Assembly: GCF_002777965.1 (NCBI RefSeq)
Contig: NZ_NGVR01000029.1
Location: 1-64,000 of the forward strand
Direction: 5' to 3'
Length of the DNA: 64,000 nucleotides
From: Proteus columbae
GTDB lineage: Bacteria; Pseudomonadota; Gammaproteobacteria; Enterobacterales; Enterobacteriaceae
The notes under the pieces are model-generated. The model was not told the origin of the DNA. It searched no databases and saw only the letters and a program-made list of their open reading frames with translations. A program made the translations under genes and the position numbers. Every line of letters starts with the position of its first letter. Position 1 is the stretch's first letter. Shown here one piece after another: positions 7,175 to 15,943 of the stretch.

Positions 7175-7257
7175 ATCTAGAGGAAGCCTTTGATCTGTGG
7201 GAGATCGCGATTACTAATCGTTATAACGAGGCGCTTGCGGCGTCAAAGGAGAGATAA
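7027..7257 (+). CDS. frameshift extension of the tail assembly chaperone
   Basis: The -1 frame is open from 6994 to the TAA at 7255-7257. It encodes a plausible protein end including DYKNADGFFAVIISAG and FTELKTTIDLEEAFDLWEIA. No good start codon is present in it, so expression probably depends on -1 slippage at T-TTT-TTC (7021-7027), giving about a 180-aa fusion. Its stop overlaps the tape-measure ATG (TAATG). The residue pattern resembles second-frame domains of myovirus tail chaperones. Confidence 0.65.
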   Translation, partial: RQRREPKFPTIPSRQVQRFSPVDYKNADGFFAVIISAGFASFTELKTTIDLEEAFDLWEIAITNRYNEALAASKER

Positions 7258-9560
7258 TGTCTCTATTACAGGTATTTTCTCAGGTACTGATGTTGGAGGC
7301 TGAAGTATCTGATAGTGCATTAGCAAATATTAGAAAATCAGCAGATGAAATTCTTGCTGAAATGAAAAATATTGAACAGGGTGTTTCAGGTGGCATTACT
7401 AGTTTCTATAACTTTGTTCAAGAAATTCATCTTAATCTTGGTGAATTACCTGAAGATCATGACATCAGTATCTCATTTAATAGTGATGAAATGACAAGTG
7501 CTTCTGTAACCGTTGAAAATTCAATTCAAAGCATTGTTAAAAGCGCGCTAATGGGAACGCAAGAGTTTGATAAATTCTTGCAAGAAATCTTAGTGGGTAT
7601 GCTGGGTTTATCACTCAATGAGCCAATAAATATTGATCTTAATATCAGTGAAACTCAAGATAAAATTAATTCAGTAACACAAAGTATTGATGACCTGAAA
7701 AGTTCTATGTCGGTGTTAGATTACCAACGAGGATTGGTCAATAGCAATGGTGCAGCTGAAGCCCATATTTTAGCAAGTCTCAATGCTGAATATGATGCAA
7801 TGGAGGATCAACTATCCTCACTGAATAATGAATTGGGATCTTTAACTGAAGCAGAGAAAAAGAATAAAGAAAGTAAAATTGCTATTGATGCACTGATTAA
7901 GCAATTAGGTGCCGATTACGATACTTTTATTACCACAATGCAAACACAAGGCATTGAGGCGGCAGTTAAAGAAGCAAAGGCTCAACGTCGATTAGGCGAT
8001 AGTATTGATGAAACAGGTAAAAGCTACCAAAAAATAGTGGAGAAAATGAAAGATTATATTCTTAACGCTACTGGTGTTAAGGATATTATGGGAACTTTGC
8101 AGAAGGTTTTTTCTGCTTCATTAGAACGCGCCAAAGAAATAGAGTCGCTAGATAAACTGAGTAAAAAAATAGGTATCGCAGCTATCGATATCGATGCTTT
8201 TTCGGGTGCTATGGCTGAAATGGGCGGCACAAAAGAGGCCGCTCAAGCTGATTTAACGGCAATGGCCAATGCATTTAATGATGCAGAAGATCCTATCGAA
8301 CAACTTTTAAAAACTGCAGATAAAGTTAAAGGAATGAGCTTTGAAGGCGCCCAAAAAGAGCTGGAAAAATTGGGTGTTGTGGATGAAAAAACCATTGAAT
8401 TAATGATGAAAGGTCGTGAAGAATTAGAGCGCACAATGGGAGTGCAAAAACAATTCTCTGGTATTAATGATGAAAGTATTGAAAGTTCTATTCAACTTAA
8501 TGCAGTAATGAATAAATTTGATCAATTAGCAGCACAATTAAAAAATAACTTTTTAGAGATAATTATTCCCGTTCTTGCAAAAGGAATAACGTGGTTTGAT
8601 AAATTAGTTAGTTTTTGTATTGAGAATAAAGATTTTGTTATCGGATTCTTTTCAGCTATTGGTAGCGCTGTTGCCATTTTTTATTTACCCGCAATGGTGT
8701 CTGCGGCCGTTGCTACACTTGCAACTGCACTCCCTATATTAGCTATTGCTGCTGTTATTGGGATCTTAGCAACGGCATTTAAACTCGTCTATGACGATAT
8801 TATGAATTTTATTAATGGTAATGATTCAATGATAGGCAGTATTTTGGATCAATACCCTGCGCTTAAAGACGCAATAATGATTGTATGGGAAGCATGGCAA
8901 TTTTTTGTTCAATCTTTAAAGATTGCTTCAAAAGCTATTGCTGAACATGTTATTGCTGCTTGGAATTACATATCTGACGCATTTAATCAATTTGTTATAG
9001 CGCTTAATGCGGGCATTAATAATATTATCGAGTGGGGACAATCAATTATTAATGTTTTTGTTTTTGTCTCTGATGCTGTGGTTAGTGTATTTAGTTGGAT
9101 GTGGGAATATATAGAGAAAATATTAGGTTGGGTTAATGAAGGTATTGATTCAATAAAAGGAGTTTGGCAATCAGCAAAAAGCTTTTTAGGTATGGATGAT
9201 ACAGAAAAAGAAATCACTGTTGTTCAAAAGGTGGAACGGAAATTATCTGATGAAGGAAATCTCAGTTATACCATGCAACAGTCAAACTCAGCGGTACGAT
9301 CTTATAATCCAATCCAAGATGTAAACGCGTTAAATAATGGATTAACACTGTCATCAACAAATAGTTTGAACCCGATGACCAGTCAAATGATCAGTAACAG
9401 ATCAAGCGTTAAAAATGAAAGTAATGTTCAAATTGGTGAAATCAGAATTGAAACACAAGCCACTGACGGGCCTGGTGTTGCGAAAGCAGTTAATGAAACA
9501 TTGATAAATGAAGCTGCTAAAGAAATCTCAGAGCACTACTCTAGCGGAGGTAAGAGTTAA
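7257..9560 (+). CDS. tail tape measure protein
   Basis: This 767-aa protein has long helical, coiled-coil stretches (about 1-270), a central alpha-helical part and two hydrophobic blocks (about residues 460-505, and amphipathic segments near 560-630), then a flexible C-terminus. This is the pattern of tape-measure proteins, which set tail length and pass through the tube. By the usual rule of about 0.15 nm per residue, the tail would be roughly 115 nm (inference). Its start overlaps the end of the frameshifted chaperone. Confidence 0.88.
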   Translation: MSLLQVFSQVLMLEAEVSDSALANIRKSADEILAEMKNIEQGVSGGITSFYNFVQEIHLNLGELPEDHDISISFNSDEMTSASVTVENSIQSIVKSALMGTQEFDKFLQEILVGMLGLSLNEPINIDLNISETQDKINSVTQSIDDLKSSMSVLDYQRGLVNSNGAAEAHILASLNAEYDAMEDQLSSLNNELGSLTEAEKKNKESKIAIDALIKQLGADYDTFITTMQTQGIEAAVKEAKAQRRLGDSIDETGKSYQKIVEKMKDYILNATGVKDIMGTLQKVFSASLERAKEIESLDKLSKKIGIAAIDIDAFSGAMAEMGGTKEAAQADLTAMANAFNDAEDPIEQLLKTADKVKGMSFEGAQKELEKLGVVDEKTIELMMKGREELERTMGVQKQFSGINDESIESSIQLNAVMNKFDQLAAQLKNNFLEIIIPVLAKGITWFDKLVSFCIENKDFVIGFFSAIGSAVAIFYLPAMVSAAVATLATALPILAIAAVIGILATAFKLVYDDIMNFINGNDSMIGSILDQYPALKDAIMIVWEAWQFFVQSLKIASKAIAEHVIAAWNYISDAFNQFVIALNAGINNIIEWGQSIINVFVFVSDAVVSVFSWMWEYIEKILGWVNEGIDSIKGVWQSAKSFLGMDDTEKEITVVQKVERKLSDEGNLSYTMQQSNSAVRSYNPIQDVNALNNGLTLSSTNSLNPMTSQMISNRSSVKNESNVQIGEIRIETQATDGPGVAKAVNETLINEAAKEISEHYSSGGKS

Positions 9561-9562
9561 TT

Positions 9563-10051
9563 ATGATAACTGAAGTTAGAATTTTTGATTTAGAGTCATT
9601 CGCAACACTATTTGATAGCGTTAATCCGACTAAAGTCTCAATTACTGATAGCCATCAAGCAATTAAATTTGCGGTTGAAAATGGCGAAAACCGTAGCGAT
9701 CACGTCATTATTAATCCTATTAATATCGGTATCGATTTACTATTAACAGGCGATATTGCGAATAGCTATTCCATTATAAAACAGTTATATGATGAACATA
9801 CGCTGGTGGGAATTCAAACGCGAGTAAGAACCTATCAACCTATGTTGTTAGAAAGCTTGGCTCACGATGAAGATCCCCGAAAAGTGAATGCCATCGAATT
9901 AAAGCTCAAATTTATAGAATGGAAAACAATAGAGCCTGAATATAATAAAAAATCTTCTAAATCGACAAAAAAACCAAAGCAAACCTCAACAGTCAATCGT
10001 GGAAATGTCAAAAGTACAAAAGCAACACACGCAGGAAAAAAAGAAAAATAG
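9563..10051 (+). CDS. Dit-like baseplate/distal tail protein
   Basis: This 162-aa protein follows the tape measure by 2 bp. The first 125 residues resemble the N-terminal domain of Dit-like tail proteins of contractile phages (about one beta domain, NPINIGIDLLLTGD, then LKLKFIEWKTIEPEY). The last 40 residues are a lysine/threonine-rich tail without apparent fold. It would join the tube end to the baseplate. Confidence 0.65.
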   Translation: MITEVRIFDLESFATLFDSVNPTKVSITDSHQAIKFAVENGENRSDHVIINPINIGIDLLLTGDIANSYSIIKQLYDEHTLVGIQTRVRTYQPMLLESLAHDEDPRKVNAIELKLKFIEWKTIEPEYNKKSSKSTKKPKQTSTVNRGNVKSTKATHAGKKEK

Positions 10052-10063
10052 GAGGTAGATAAA

Positions 10064-10384
10064 ATGCAAACTATTCCATTACAAGCTATTCCTAATCAAC
10101 GATTTTCTGTCGAAATAGCGGGTGTTGATTGGATTTTTACGTTGAAGGTCGCTAATCAAACCATGTTTTGTGATATTGAGCGAGATGGTGAAGTGCTTAT
10201 TACAGGTATTCGCTTGGTCGCTAATACACCTATTATTCCTTATCGTTATTTAAACCAAGGGATTAATTTAGTTTTTTTAACAGAAAATGATGCCTTACCG
10301 TGGTATGAGGAATTTACAAAAACACAATCATTAGTGTATTGGAGTAATGAAGATGGATCTTCGGCGAATAAGGGTGGGTATTGA
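10064..10384 (+). CDS. baseplate plug-like protein (Pam3 gp18 type)
   Basis: This 106-aa beta-rich protein begins MQTIPLQAIPNQRFSVEI and ends NEDGSSANKGGY. It matches the small plug proteins described for simple contractile baseplates such as cyanophage Pam3. It lies between Dit-like and hub genes and overlaps the hub start. GGAGG precedes the ATG. Confidence 0.7.
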   Translation: MQTIPLQAIPNQRFSVEIAGVDWIFTLKVANQTMFCDIERDGEVLITGIRLVANTPIIPYRYLNQGINLVFLTENDALPWYEEFTKTQSLVYWSNEDGSSANKGGY

Positions 10385-11165
10385 AGTCGGTGAAAGGCTT
10401 CAATGGTATGAAGGATTGCGCATATCAGCAGGAGGAAAGAAATATGCAAATCCATTACAAAACGAATGTAAAATCGCTATTACAGGGCTTAATGCCGAGA
10501 CAAGAGATTATTTACTGACGGAAACCAGCCCTTATAATAAAAACAAGCAAGTTCGGCGGCTTTATTTAGATGTTGGTCGAATTAACACTGGGTTATTTTC
10601 ACTTTTTATTGGTGATATTGTCAGTGCAGAAATAGATCCTCCTCCGAATGTCACCATAACGTTATCTGCAAAAACCAGCCATCATTGTTCGGGAAAAATT
10701 ATTTCTTCTAGTGGCGGTGCAATTCAAAAATTAAGTGAAATCGCGTTAGCTATTGCTAATGACTGTGGTGTGAAATTGGATTTTCAGGCGACCGATAAGA
10801 ATATTGCTAATTGGTATTATTGTGGCTCTGCATTACATCAAATAGAGCGTTTACAAGAGTCGGGAAATGTTAAAGCTTTTATTGATGATGATACGTTATT
10901 TGTAAAAGATGATGATAAAGCATTAAAAAGCCGATTTCGTATTTTGAATATAAATTCAGGCATGATTGGCATACCCAAGGCCACAGAGAGTGGATTAACG
11001 GTGAGTTATCTTATCGATAGTACCTCTGAATTAGGCGGAATGCTTCGCCTTGATAGCAAATTAAATACCTCACTAAATGGTGATTACATTATTGAGCAGC
11101 TTGAATTTAAAGTTGCTTCACATGATGCTGATTTCACTTATACCGCAACGTGTAAACGAGCTTAA
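10353..11165 (+). CDS. baseplate hub protein
   Basis: About 270 residues, MDLRRIRVGIEVGERL onward. Size, beta content (RLYLDVGRINTGLFSLFIGDIVSAEI) and position before the spike gene fit a gp27/gp44-type baseplate hub. A GGAG lies 8 nt before the ATG at 10353. An in-frame ATG at 10347 is too close to that site. It overlaps the plug gene by 32 bp in another frame. Confidence 0.75.
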   Translation: MDLRRIRVGIEVGERLQWYEGLRISAGGKKYANPLQNECKIAITGLNAETRDYLLTETSPYNKNKQVRRLYLDVGRINTGLFSLFIGDIVSAEIDPPPNVTITLSAKTSHHCSGKIISSSGGAIQKLSEIALAIANDCGVKLDFQATDKNIANWYYCGSALHQIERLQESGNVKAFIDDDTLFVKDDDKALKSRFRILNINSGMIGIPKATESGLTVSYLIDSTSELGGMLRLDSKLNTSLNGDYIIEQLEFKVASHDADFTYTATCKRA

Positions 11166-11167
11166 TT

Positions 11168-11860
11168 ATGAGTAAACCCAATAATGATATTGCCAGTGTT
11201 GGTTCATTGGCAGGGGCTTTTTCGTCTGCATTTCGCCATTTAATGATGAATACAGATGATATGTTACCCGCAATCGTCATTAATTATGATGAAAAAACCA
11301 ACCGAGCCATGATAAAGCCCTTGGTAATGATGTTGACTACGGATGATGAAAAAATCTCTCGAGCCCCTGTTGCCAACATTCCTGTGTTTCGATTTGGTGG
11401 CGGTGGATTTTTTATTAGAGCGCCTATTAAACCTGGTGATTTTGGCTGGTTAAAAGCCAGTGATCGCGATATTAGCCTTATTTTTCAACGTGGCGGTTTA
11501 GAAGATCAACCCAATACAACACGATTGCATTCGTTTAGTGATGCTATGTTTTTTCCTGACACGATCAAAGGATGGGCTATTGATGGGAAGAACATTGATG
11601 CCTTGGTTATTCAATCAATGGATGGTTCAGTCTGTTTCTCTCTTCATAACGATAAAGTTGTATTAGAAACCCCAAAATATGAAATCAACGCACCTGAAAC
11701 GATATTTACTGGCAATGTCACTGTGAATGGTAATTACGCTGTAAATGGTAATAGCGATTCACAAGGTGGGTTGATGCGCCATAACGGAAAAGATATCGGC
11801 TCAACACATACTCATAGTGGGGTGCAAGCAGGGAAGGACAATACAGGGAGTCCAATATGA
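11168..11860 (+). CDS. baseplate central spike (Gp138-N type)
   Basis: This 230-aa protein has an N-terminal OB-fold-like region of the Gp138-N family (PAIVINYDEKTNRAMIKP, FFIRAPIKPGDFGWL) and a C-terminal stretch (GNVTVNGNYAVNG, THTHSGVQAG). A beta-helical needle ending with an HxH metal site is typical of membrane-piercing spikes. It overlaps the next gene by 4 bp. Confidence 0.82.
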   Translation: MSKPNNDIASVGSLAGAFSSAFRHLMMNTDDMLPAIVINYDEKTNRAMIKPLVMMLTTDDEKISRAPVANIPVFRFGGGGFFIRAPIKPGDFGWLKASDRDISLIFQRGGLEDQPNTTRLHSFSDAMFFPDTIKGWAIDGKNIDALVIQSMDGSVCFSLHNDKVVLETPKYEINAPETIFTGNVTVNGNYAVNGNSDSQGGLMRHNGKDIGSTHTHSGVQAGKDNTGSPI

Positions 11861-12201
11861 GGACATTTTCAATAAACCAGCAGAATGATTTTGCGATAGA
11901 TGCTGATGGCAACCTTCAAATTTGTGACAACGATGATGCAGTAAAAAATCTTTGTCAGCATTTTATTAAGGCCGTCCGTGGTGAAATGCTACACAAAAAA
12001 GATAAAGGTATTCCTTATTGGTCAGCAACATTTAGCCGACAAGTTGATCTTCCTTTATTTGAAATGGCATTTCGACAACGTATTGCTGAAATAGAGGAAG
12101 TTATCTCTATCACTTATTTCCATGCTTTTCTAGAAGAGGGAACATTGAAATATCAGGCAGATATACGCACGATATATGGAGGATTTACATTGAATGGCTG
12201 A
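11857..12201 (+). CDS. gp25-like baseplate wedge protein
   Basis: A 114-aa protein between spike and J-like genes, with FAIDADGNLQICDNDDAVKNL near the start followed by HFIKAVRGEMLHKKDKGIPYW, consistent with the gp25/DUF2634 wedge family. It contacts the sheath and nucleates contraction in related particles. It overlaps its neighbours by 4 bp upstream and 8 bp downstream. Confidence 0.75.
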   Translation: MRTFSINQQNDFAIDADGNLQICDNDDAVKNLCQHFIKAVRGEMLHKKDKGIPYWSATFSRQVDLPLFEMAFRQRIAEIEEVISITYFHAFLEEGTLKYQADIRTIYGGFTLNG

Positions 12202-13381
12202 CTATCGTTATATTAATAATAAAGGAGTGATTGTGCCAGATACTTCGACGTTACGAAGTAATGTCGAAGATGAATTTCGCACTGTATTTGGTCAATCTAT
12301 TAATTTATCGCCAGAAACCCCACAAGGGGTATTGGCAACAATGGAAATTGAAAATAGAGATGCTATTGTTCGTAATAATGCTGAACTGGCAAATCAAATA
12401 AATCCAGATATTGCTGGTGGTGTTTTTCTTGATGCAATATGGGCGTTAATGGGTGGAGAGCGTATTAATGCCACACATTCCTATTTAAGTGATGTCGAGT
12501 TTACGGGGATTCCCGGTACTATTATACCTAAAGGCTCCCAGGCACTCACAATAGCGGGTGCTGTTTTTGAAACGTTATCATCATTAATTATCGCTAATAA
12601 TGGAAAAATTAATGGTGATATGCGAGCCAAAGAATATGGTTCTATTAGTTGTGGTATTGGGCAATTAAATAAAGTGGCAAGTTCTGTATTAGGATGGGAA
12701 AAAGTGAATAACTTAACCCATGCTGTTGTTGGCCGTTATGCTGAGTCAGATATAAAGGCAAGGCGTCGTCGTAAACAAACACTAGCTAAAAATACAGTCA
12801 GCGTTGCAGAAGCAATTACTTCTTCGTTATATGTATTAGAAGGGGTTAACTCGCTTTCTTTTCGTGAAAATTTTAATGATCAAGCGTTAATTGTTGATGG
12901 TATTTCATTATTGCCACATAGCATTTATGTGTGTGTAGAAGGTGGAGATAGCCATGAAATTGCTAAATCATTATTAAGAACAAAAACAATAGGCGCTGCA
13001 TTTAATGGTGATATTGAAATAAAGGTAATAGAGCCAGCAAGTGGTCAAGAATATCCCATTAAGTTTTCACGACCGAAAGAAATACCAGTGTTTTGCCGCG
13101 TGTCTGTAAAAAAATCCAATATTGATGCACAAACCATTATTCCTGATGCGTTAGAGAAATGGGTACAGGGTGAAATAGATGGCGACAATGGTCTGGTGGT
13201 CGGGAGAGAAGTTTCTCCGTTTGAAATTTCAGCTGCGGTTAATGCGGTTGAGCCTCATTTATTTGTCACTAAAGTTGAGCTTTCAACAGATGGAAAAATT
13301 TGGAATGTTGCATTAATTCCTATTGGTCTTAATCAAATTGCCCGATTACCAAAAGGGGCGGTACAAGTGGTGATCGTATGA
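12194..13381 (+). CDS. baseplate J-like protein
   Basis: This 395-aa protein starts MADYRYINNKGVIVPDTSTL and has the family pattern of baseplate J/gp47 (ETPQGVLATMEIENRDAIVR, GGVFLDAIWALMGGERI, FTGIPGTIIPKGSQA). J-type proteins form the wedge ring that triggers sheath contraction. It overlaps the next gene by 4 bp. Confidence 0.9.
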   Translation: MADYRYINNKGVIVPDTSTLRSNVEDEFRTVFGQSINLSPETPQGVLATMEIENRDAIVRNNAELANQINPDIAGGVFLDAIWALMGGERINATHSYLSDVEFTGIPGTIIPKGSQALTIAGAVFETLSSLIIANNGKINGDMRAKEYGSISCGIGQLNKVASSVLGWEKVNNLTHAVVGRYAESDIKARRRRKQTLAKNTVSVAEAITSSLYVLEGVNSLSFRENFNDQALIVDGISLLPHSIYVCVEGGDSHEIAKSLLRTKTIGAAFNGDIEIKVIEPASGQEYPIKFSRPKEIPVFCRVSVKKSNIDAQTIIPDALEKWVQGEIDGDNGLVVGREVSPFEISAAVNAVEPHLFVTKVELSTDGKIWNVALIPIGLNQIARLPKGAVQVVIV

Positions 13382-14034
13382 ATATTCAAGAATTTGATTT
13401 TCATTCTGATCTATTAAAAGCGATCCTCTGGCAATATGAAAATGCAGATAAGCTAAAAGCATTAGCCCATTTAAAAGCGGCTTACTTTAATCAATCAACG
13501 GTTTCGTTTTGGCAAAACTGGTATCGAGATGTATTTAATATTGATACAGCTAACGATTTTGGTTTATCAGTATGGTCACGTATTTTAGATGTGCCTTTAG
13601 GAATAGATATTCCTCTTAGTGATAAAAATAAAATAGGCTTTGGTTTTGGTAAAAAGAAAACTAATTTTAAGGCAAACTTTCGACGAAATGCGGATTACAC
13701 TCTATCGCTGACTTTAGATCAAAAAAGAATGCTGGTGAGAATGCGTTATTTTAATCTCACTCAAAGTCCTACCGTGACCAATATTAATGAGTTTCTTAAA
13801 CGTTTTTTCTGGCGTGAAGATAGCAAAGTCTTTGTGCTCGATCCTTTTGATATGACGTATATGTATTATGTTTTTAATTTTAATCCAGATGAACGTTTAC
13901 GCCTTTTATTAGAAAACTTCGATTTAATGCCACGCCCTTCGGGTGTCGGTGTTAAATATCGCATCATAACTAAGAAATCCTTTGGTTATGGTCAATATCG
14001 TAAAAACTTTCTGAAGAGTAATTTCGGAGAATAA
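13378..14034 (+). CDS. DUF2612 baseplate-associated protein
   Basis: This 218-aa protein has the DUF2612 pattern (LLKAILWQYENADKLKALA, FWQNWYRDVFNIDTA, FGLSVWSRILDVPLG). In myovirus clusters this gene follows J and precedes the fibre, suggesting a wedge protein or fibre adaptor similar in role to gpI. It precedes the fibre by 5 bp. Confidence 0.8.
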   Translation: MNIQEFDFHSDLLKAILWQYENADKLKALAHLKAAYFNQSTVSFWQNWYRDVFNIDTANDFGLSVWSRILDVPLGIDIPLSDKNKIGFGFGKKKTNFKANFRRNADYTLSLTLDQKRMLVRMRYFNLTQSPTVTNINEFLKRFFWREDSKVFVLDPFDMTYMYYVFNFNPDERLRLLLENFDLMPRPSGVGVKYRIITKKSFGYGQYRKNFLKSNFGE

Positions 14035-14039
14035 TTCCT

Positions 14040-15605
14040 ATGACTAAAATATTTAAAACCCCCTTTGCAACACAAGGGGATAAAACAGTTGTACCTGTAG
14101 AAATCCAATCTGATGGTTCTGTGTCTTATACTCAAGGCTATGGTTACGATTATGAGCGTGACCAAGTTACTGATCCTGCGGCAAAAGATATTGAACGTGA
14201 AAAAATGAATAGTTTATTTCACGATATCACAGAGTCTATTGGTGAAATTCAATTGCAGGGCTTTGCTAAGTGGTCGGAAGCGGGTAAACCTTATCCTATT
14301 CGTAGTGTGGTTTATCATAAAAATAAAGCTTGGCAGTCTAAAATTGAAAATAATAATGTTGAGCCAGTTGCAGGCAGTGCATGGATTGAATTAAAAGCGG
14401 ATATTAATGCAAATGATGTTGGTGCTTATTCTAAAGGTGATGCAGATAAACGCTTTCAATCCGTAGGTAAATATCAAGTTGAAGGCCATAGTTATTCTAA
14501 AGCCGAAACTGATACGAAATACCAGCCTAAAGGGAATTATGCCCCTGCGGGAAATTATGCCACTAAGGGCGAGAGCTATACCAAAGCAGAATCTGAGGGT
14601 AAATATCAGCCAAAAGGAAGTTATCAACCTTCGGGTAATTATGCGACTAAAGGTGAAAGCTATACTAAAGCAGAATCTGATAATAAATATCAGGGGAAAG
14701 GGAATTATCAAGCAGCGGGTTATAGTTACTCAAAATCTGAAGCGGATAATAAATATCAAGTGAAAGGTAATTATGTTGCTGCCACACGTAAAGTAAATGA
14801 TAAGCCATTAAGCGGTGATGTGACGGTAACATCGCAAGATATTTTTAATGGCCAAGCTATTTCAATTGGTGCAAATCAAAATTTAAATAACTATAAAACG
14901 GCGGGTATCTATTTTCAGCCAGCAAATGCGAATGCAACTGCAAATTTAAATTACCCAGAAACCATGGCGGGTACATTAATTGTTTTAAAAAATGCGGGTA
15001 TTACTCAACTTTATTATGTTTATAACACGAGCCGTATTTATTCTCGTAGCCAGTATGGAACAGGCGGATTTACGCCATGGGCTAAAGAATTTAACAGTCA
15101 AAATAAACCAACCGCGGGTGATGTGGGTGCATATTCCAAAGGTGAATCAGATGGAAAATATCAACCAAAAGGGAATTATCTAGCATCGGGTTATAGCTAT
15201 TCAAAAGGTGAATCAGATGGTAAATATCAGCCAAAAGGGAATTATTTAGCGTCGGGTTATAGTTATTCCAAAGGTGAGTCTGATAGTAAATATCAACCGA
15301 AAGGGAACTATGCATTAGTAGGTAATAGTGGAGCTAAAAATACAGCTAAAAAAGATGTTAATGGATGGTTGAAATGCGGCGACACGGGAATCATTCAACA
15401 ATGGGGTAAGGAAGAATGGTTTCATGATGGAAGATCGTGGGATTATAAATTCCCTATTCCTTTTCCTAATACAGTTTTCGTTATTGTTGTGACAAATAAT
15501 AGTGGATGGGGAAGATTAGGAACGAGTCGGCATACTAAAGAGGGGTTTACTTTGGAGGGTGATACTGAAAGTGCATATTTTTCCTATATAGCTATAGGAT
15601 ATTAA
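14040..15605 (+). CDS. tail fibre / receptor-binding protein
   Basis: This 521-aa protein has an N-terminal adaptor (about 1-130), then repeats of the type SKGESDGKYQPKGNY (about 125-260 and 365-430) on either side of a globular insert. The C-terminal domain is gp53-like (LKCGDTGIIQQWGKEEW to YIAIGY). The fibre defines which cells the particle kills. No fibre chaperone gene follows. The repeats are also near-identical in DNA and could recombine. Confidence 0.85.
   Translation: MTKIFKTPFATQGDKTVVPVEIQSDGSVSYTQGYGYDYERDQVTDPAAKDIEREKMNSLFHDITESIGEIQLQGFAKWSEAGKPYPIRSVVYHKNKAWQSKIENNNVEPVAGSAWIELKADINANDVGAYSKGDADKRFQSVGKYQVEGHSYSKAETDTKYQPKGNYAPAGNYATKGESYTKAESEGKYQPKGSYQPSGNYATKGESYTKAESDNKYQGKGNYQAAGYSYSKSEADNKYQVKGNYVAATRKVNDKPLSGDVTVTSQDIFNGQAISIGANQNLNNYKTAGIYFQPANANATANLNYPETMAGTLIVLKNAGITQLYYVYNTSRIYSRSQYGTGGFTPWAKEFNSQNKPTAGDVGAYSKGESDGKYQPKGNYLASGYSYSKGESDGKYQPKGNYLASGYSYSKGESDSKYQPKGNYALVGNSGAKNTAKKDVNGWLKCGDTGIIQQWGKEEWFHDGRSWDYKFPIPFPNTVFVIVVTNNSGWGRLGTSRHTKEGFTLEGDTESAYFSYIAIGY
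15135..15332 (+). repeat. three 66-bp repeats inside the fibre gene
   Basis: Copies start at 15135, 15201 and 15267, each coding a 22-aa unit that begins S-K-G-E-S-D. Copies 1 and 2 encode identical residues, and copy 3 diverges at its end. More degenerate versions lie at about 14430-14780. Confidence 0.9.
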
Positions 15606-15943
15606 AGTTTAAGTATTCAATTTGGAGTGAAAAATCGCCTTTGATTAATTTATAATGAATTATAAATAATATATAGCTAAGCTGTTTATTTTTTGGAATT
15701 AACACAGAAGTGATCTGAGGGCTATGGCAAAGCGTTCATTTCTTATTTTCAATAAAACATTGTTACTTAGAAGATTTTTACTTCAAATAATTGAATAATA
15801 AGATGAGAAATTTACTTATTCAGTTAAGCTTTTTTTAAAATGACTATATTAAAAATCGTGATGAAAACGATCCTGAAATAATCTTATTTTTATAACACTA
15901 AAGCCACCTATTTTATAGGTGGCTTTTCAGCAATAAGATAACA
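15606..15943. other. intergenic region after the tailocin
   Basis: AT-rich, no coding frame supported. The only clear element is a terminator near its right end. No duplicate of the tRNA-Thr 3' end (an attR) was found by eye. Confidence 0.7.
15900..15926. terminator. bidirectional terminator
   Basis: AAAGCCACCTA and TAGGTGGCTTT arms with a 5-nt loop. It faces the converging Rob-like gene and could also end tail operon transcripts. Confidence 0.85.

Noticed and set aside
14391..14711. Minus-strand frame of 106 codons inside the fibre gene
   Set aside because: It is antisense to the repeat-coding region. Its Ile/Phe-rich composition is the complement of the Lys/Asn/Tyr repeats.
722..15605. 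Complete temperate prophage
   Set aside because: No integrase, replication, terminase, portal or capsid genes are present, and no attachment-site duplicate was found.
14040..15605. Invertible fibre cassette
   Set aside because: No recombinase gene and no inverted repeats flank the fibre end. The repeats are direct.
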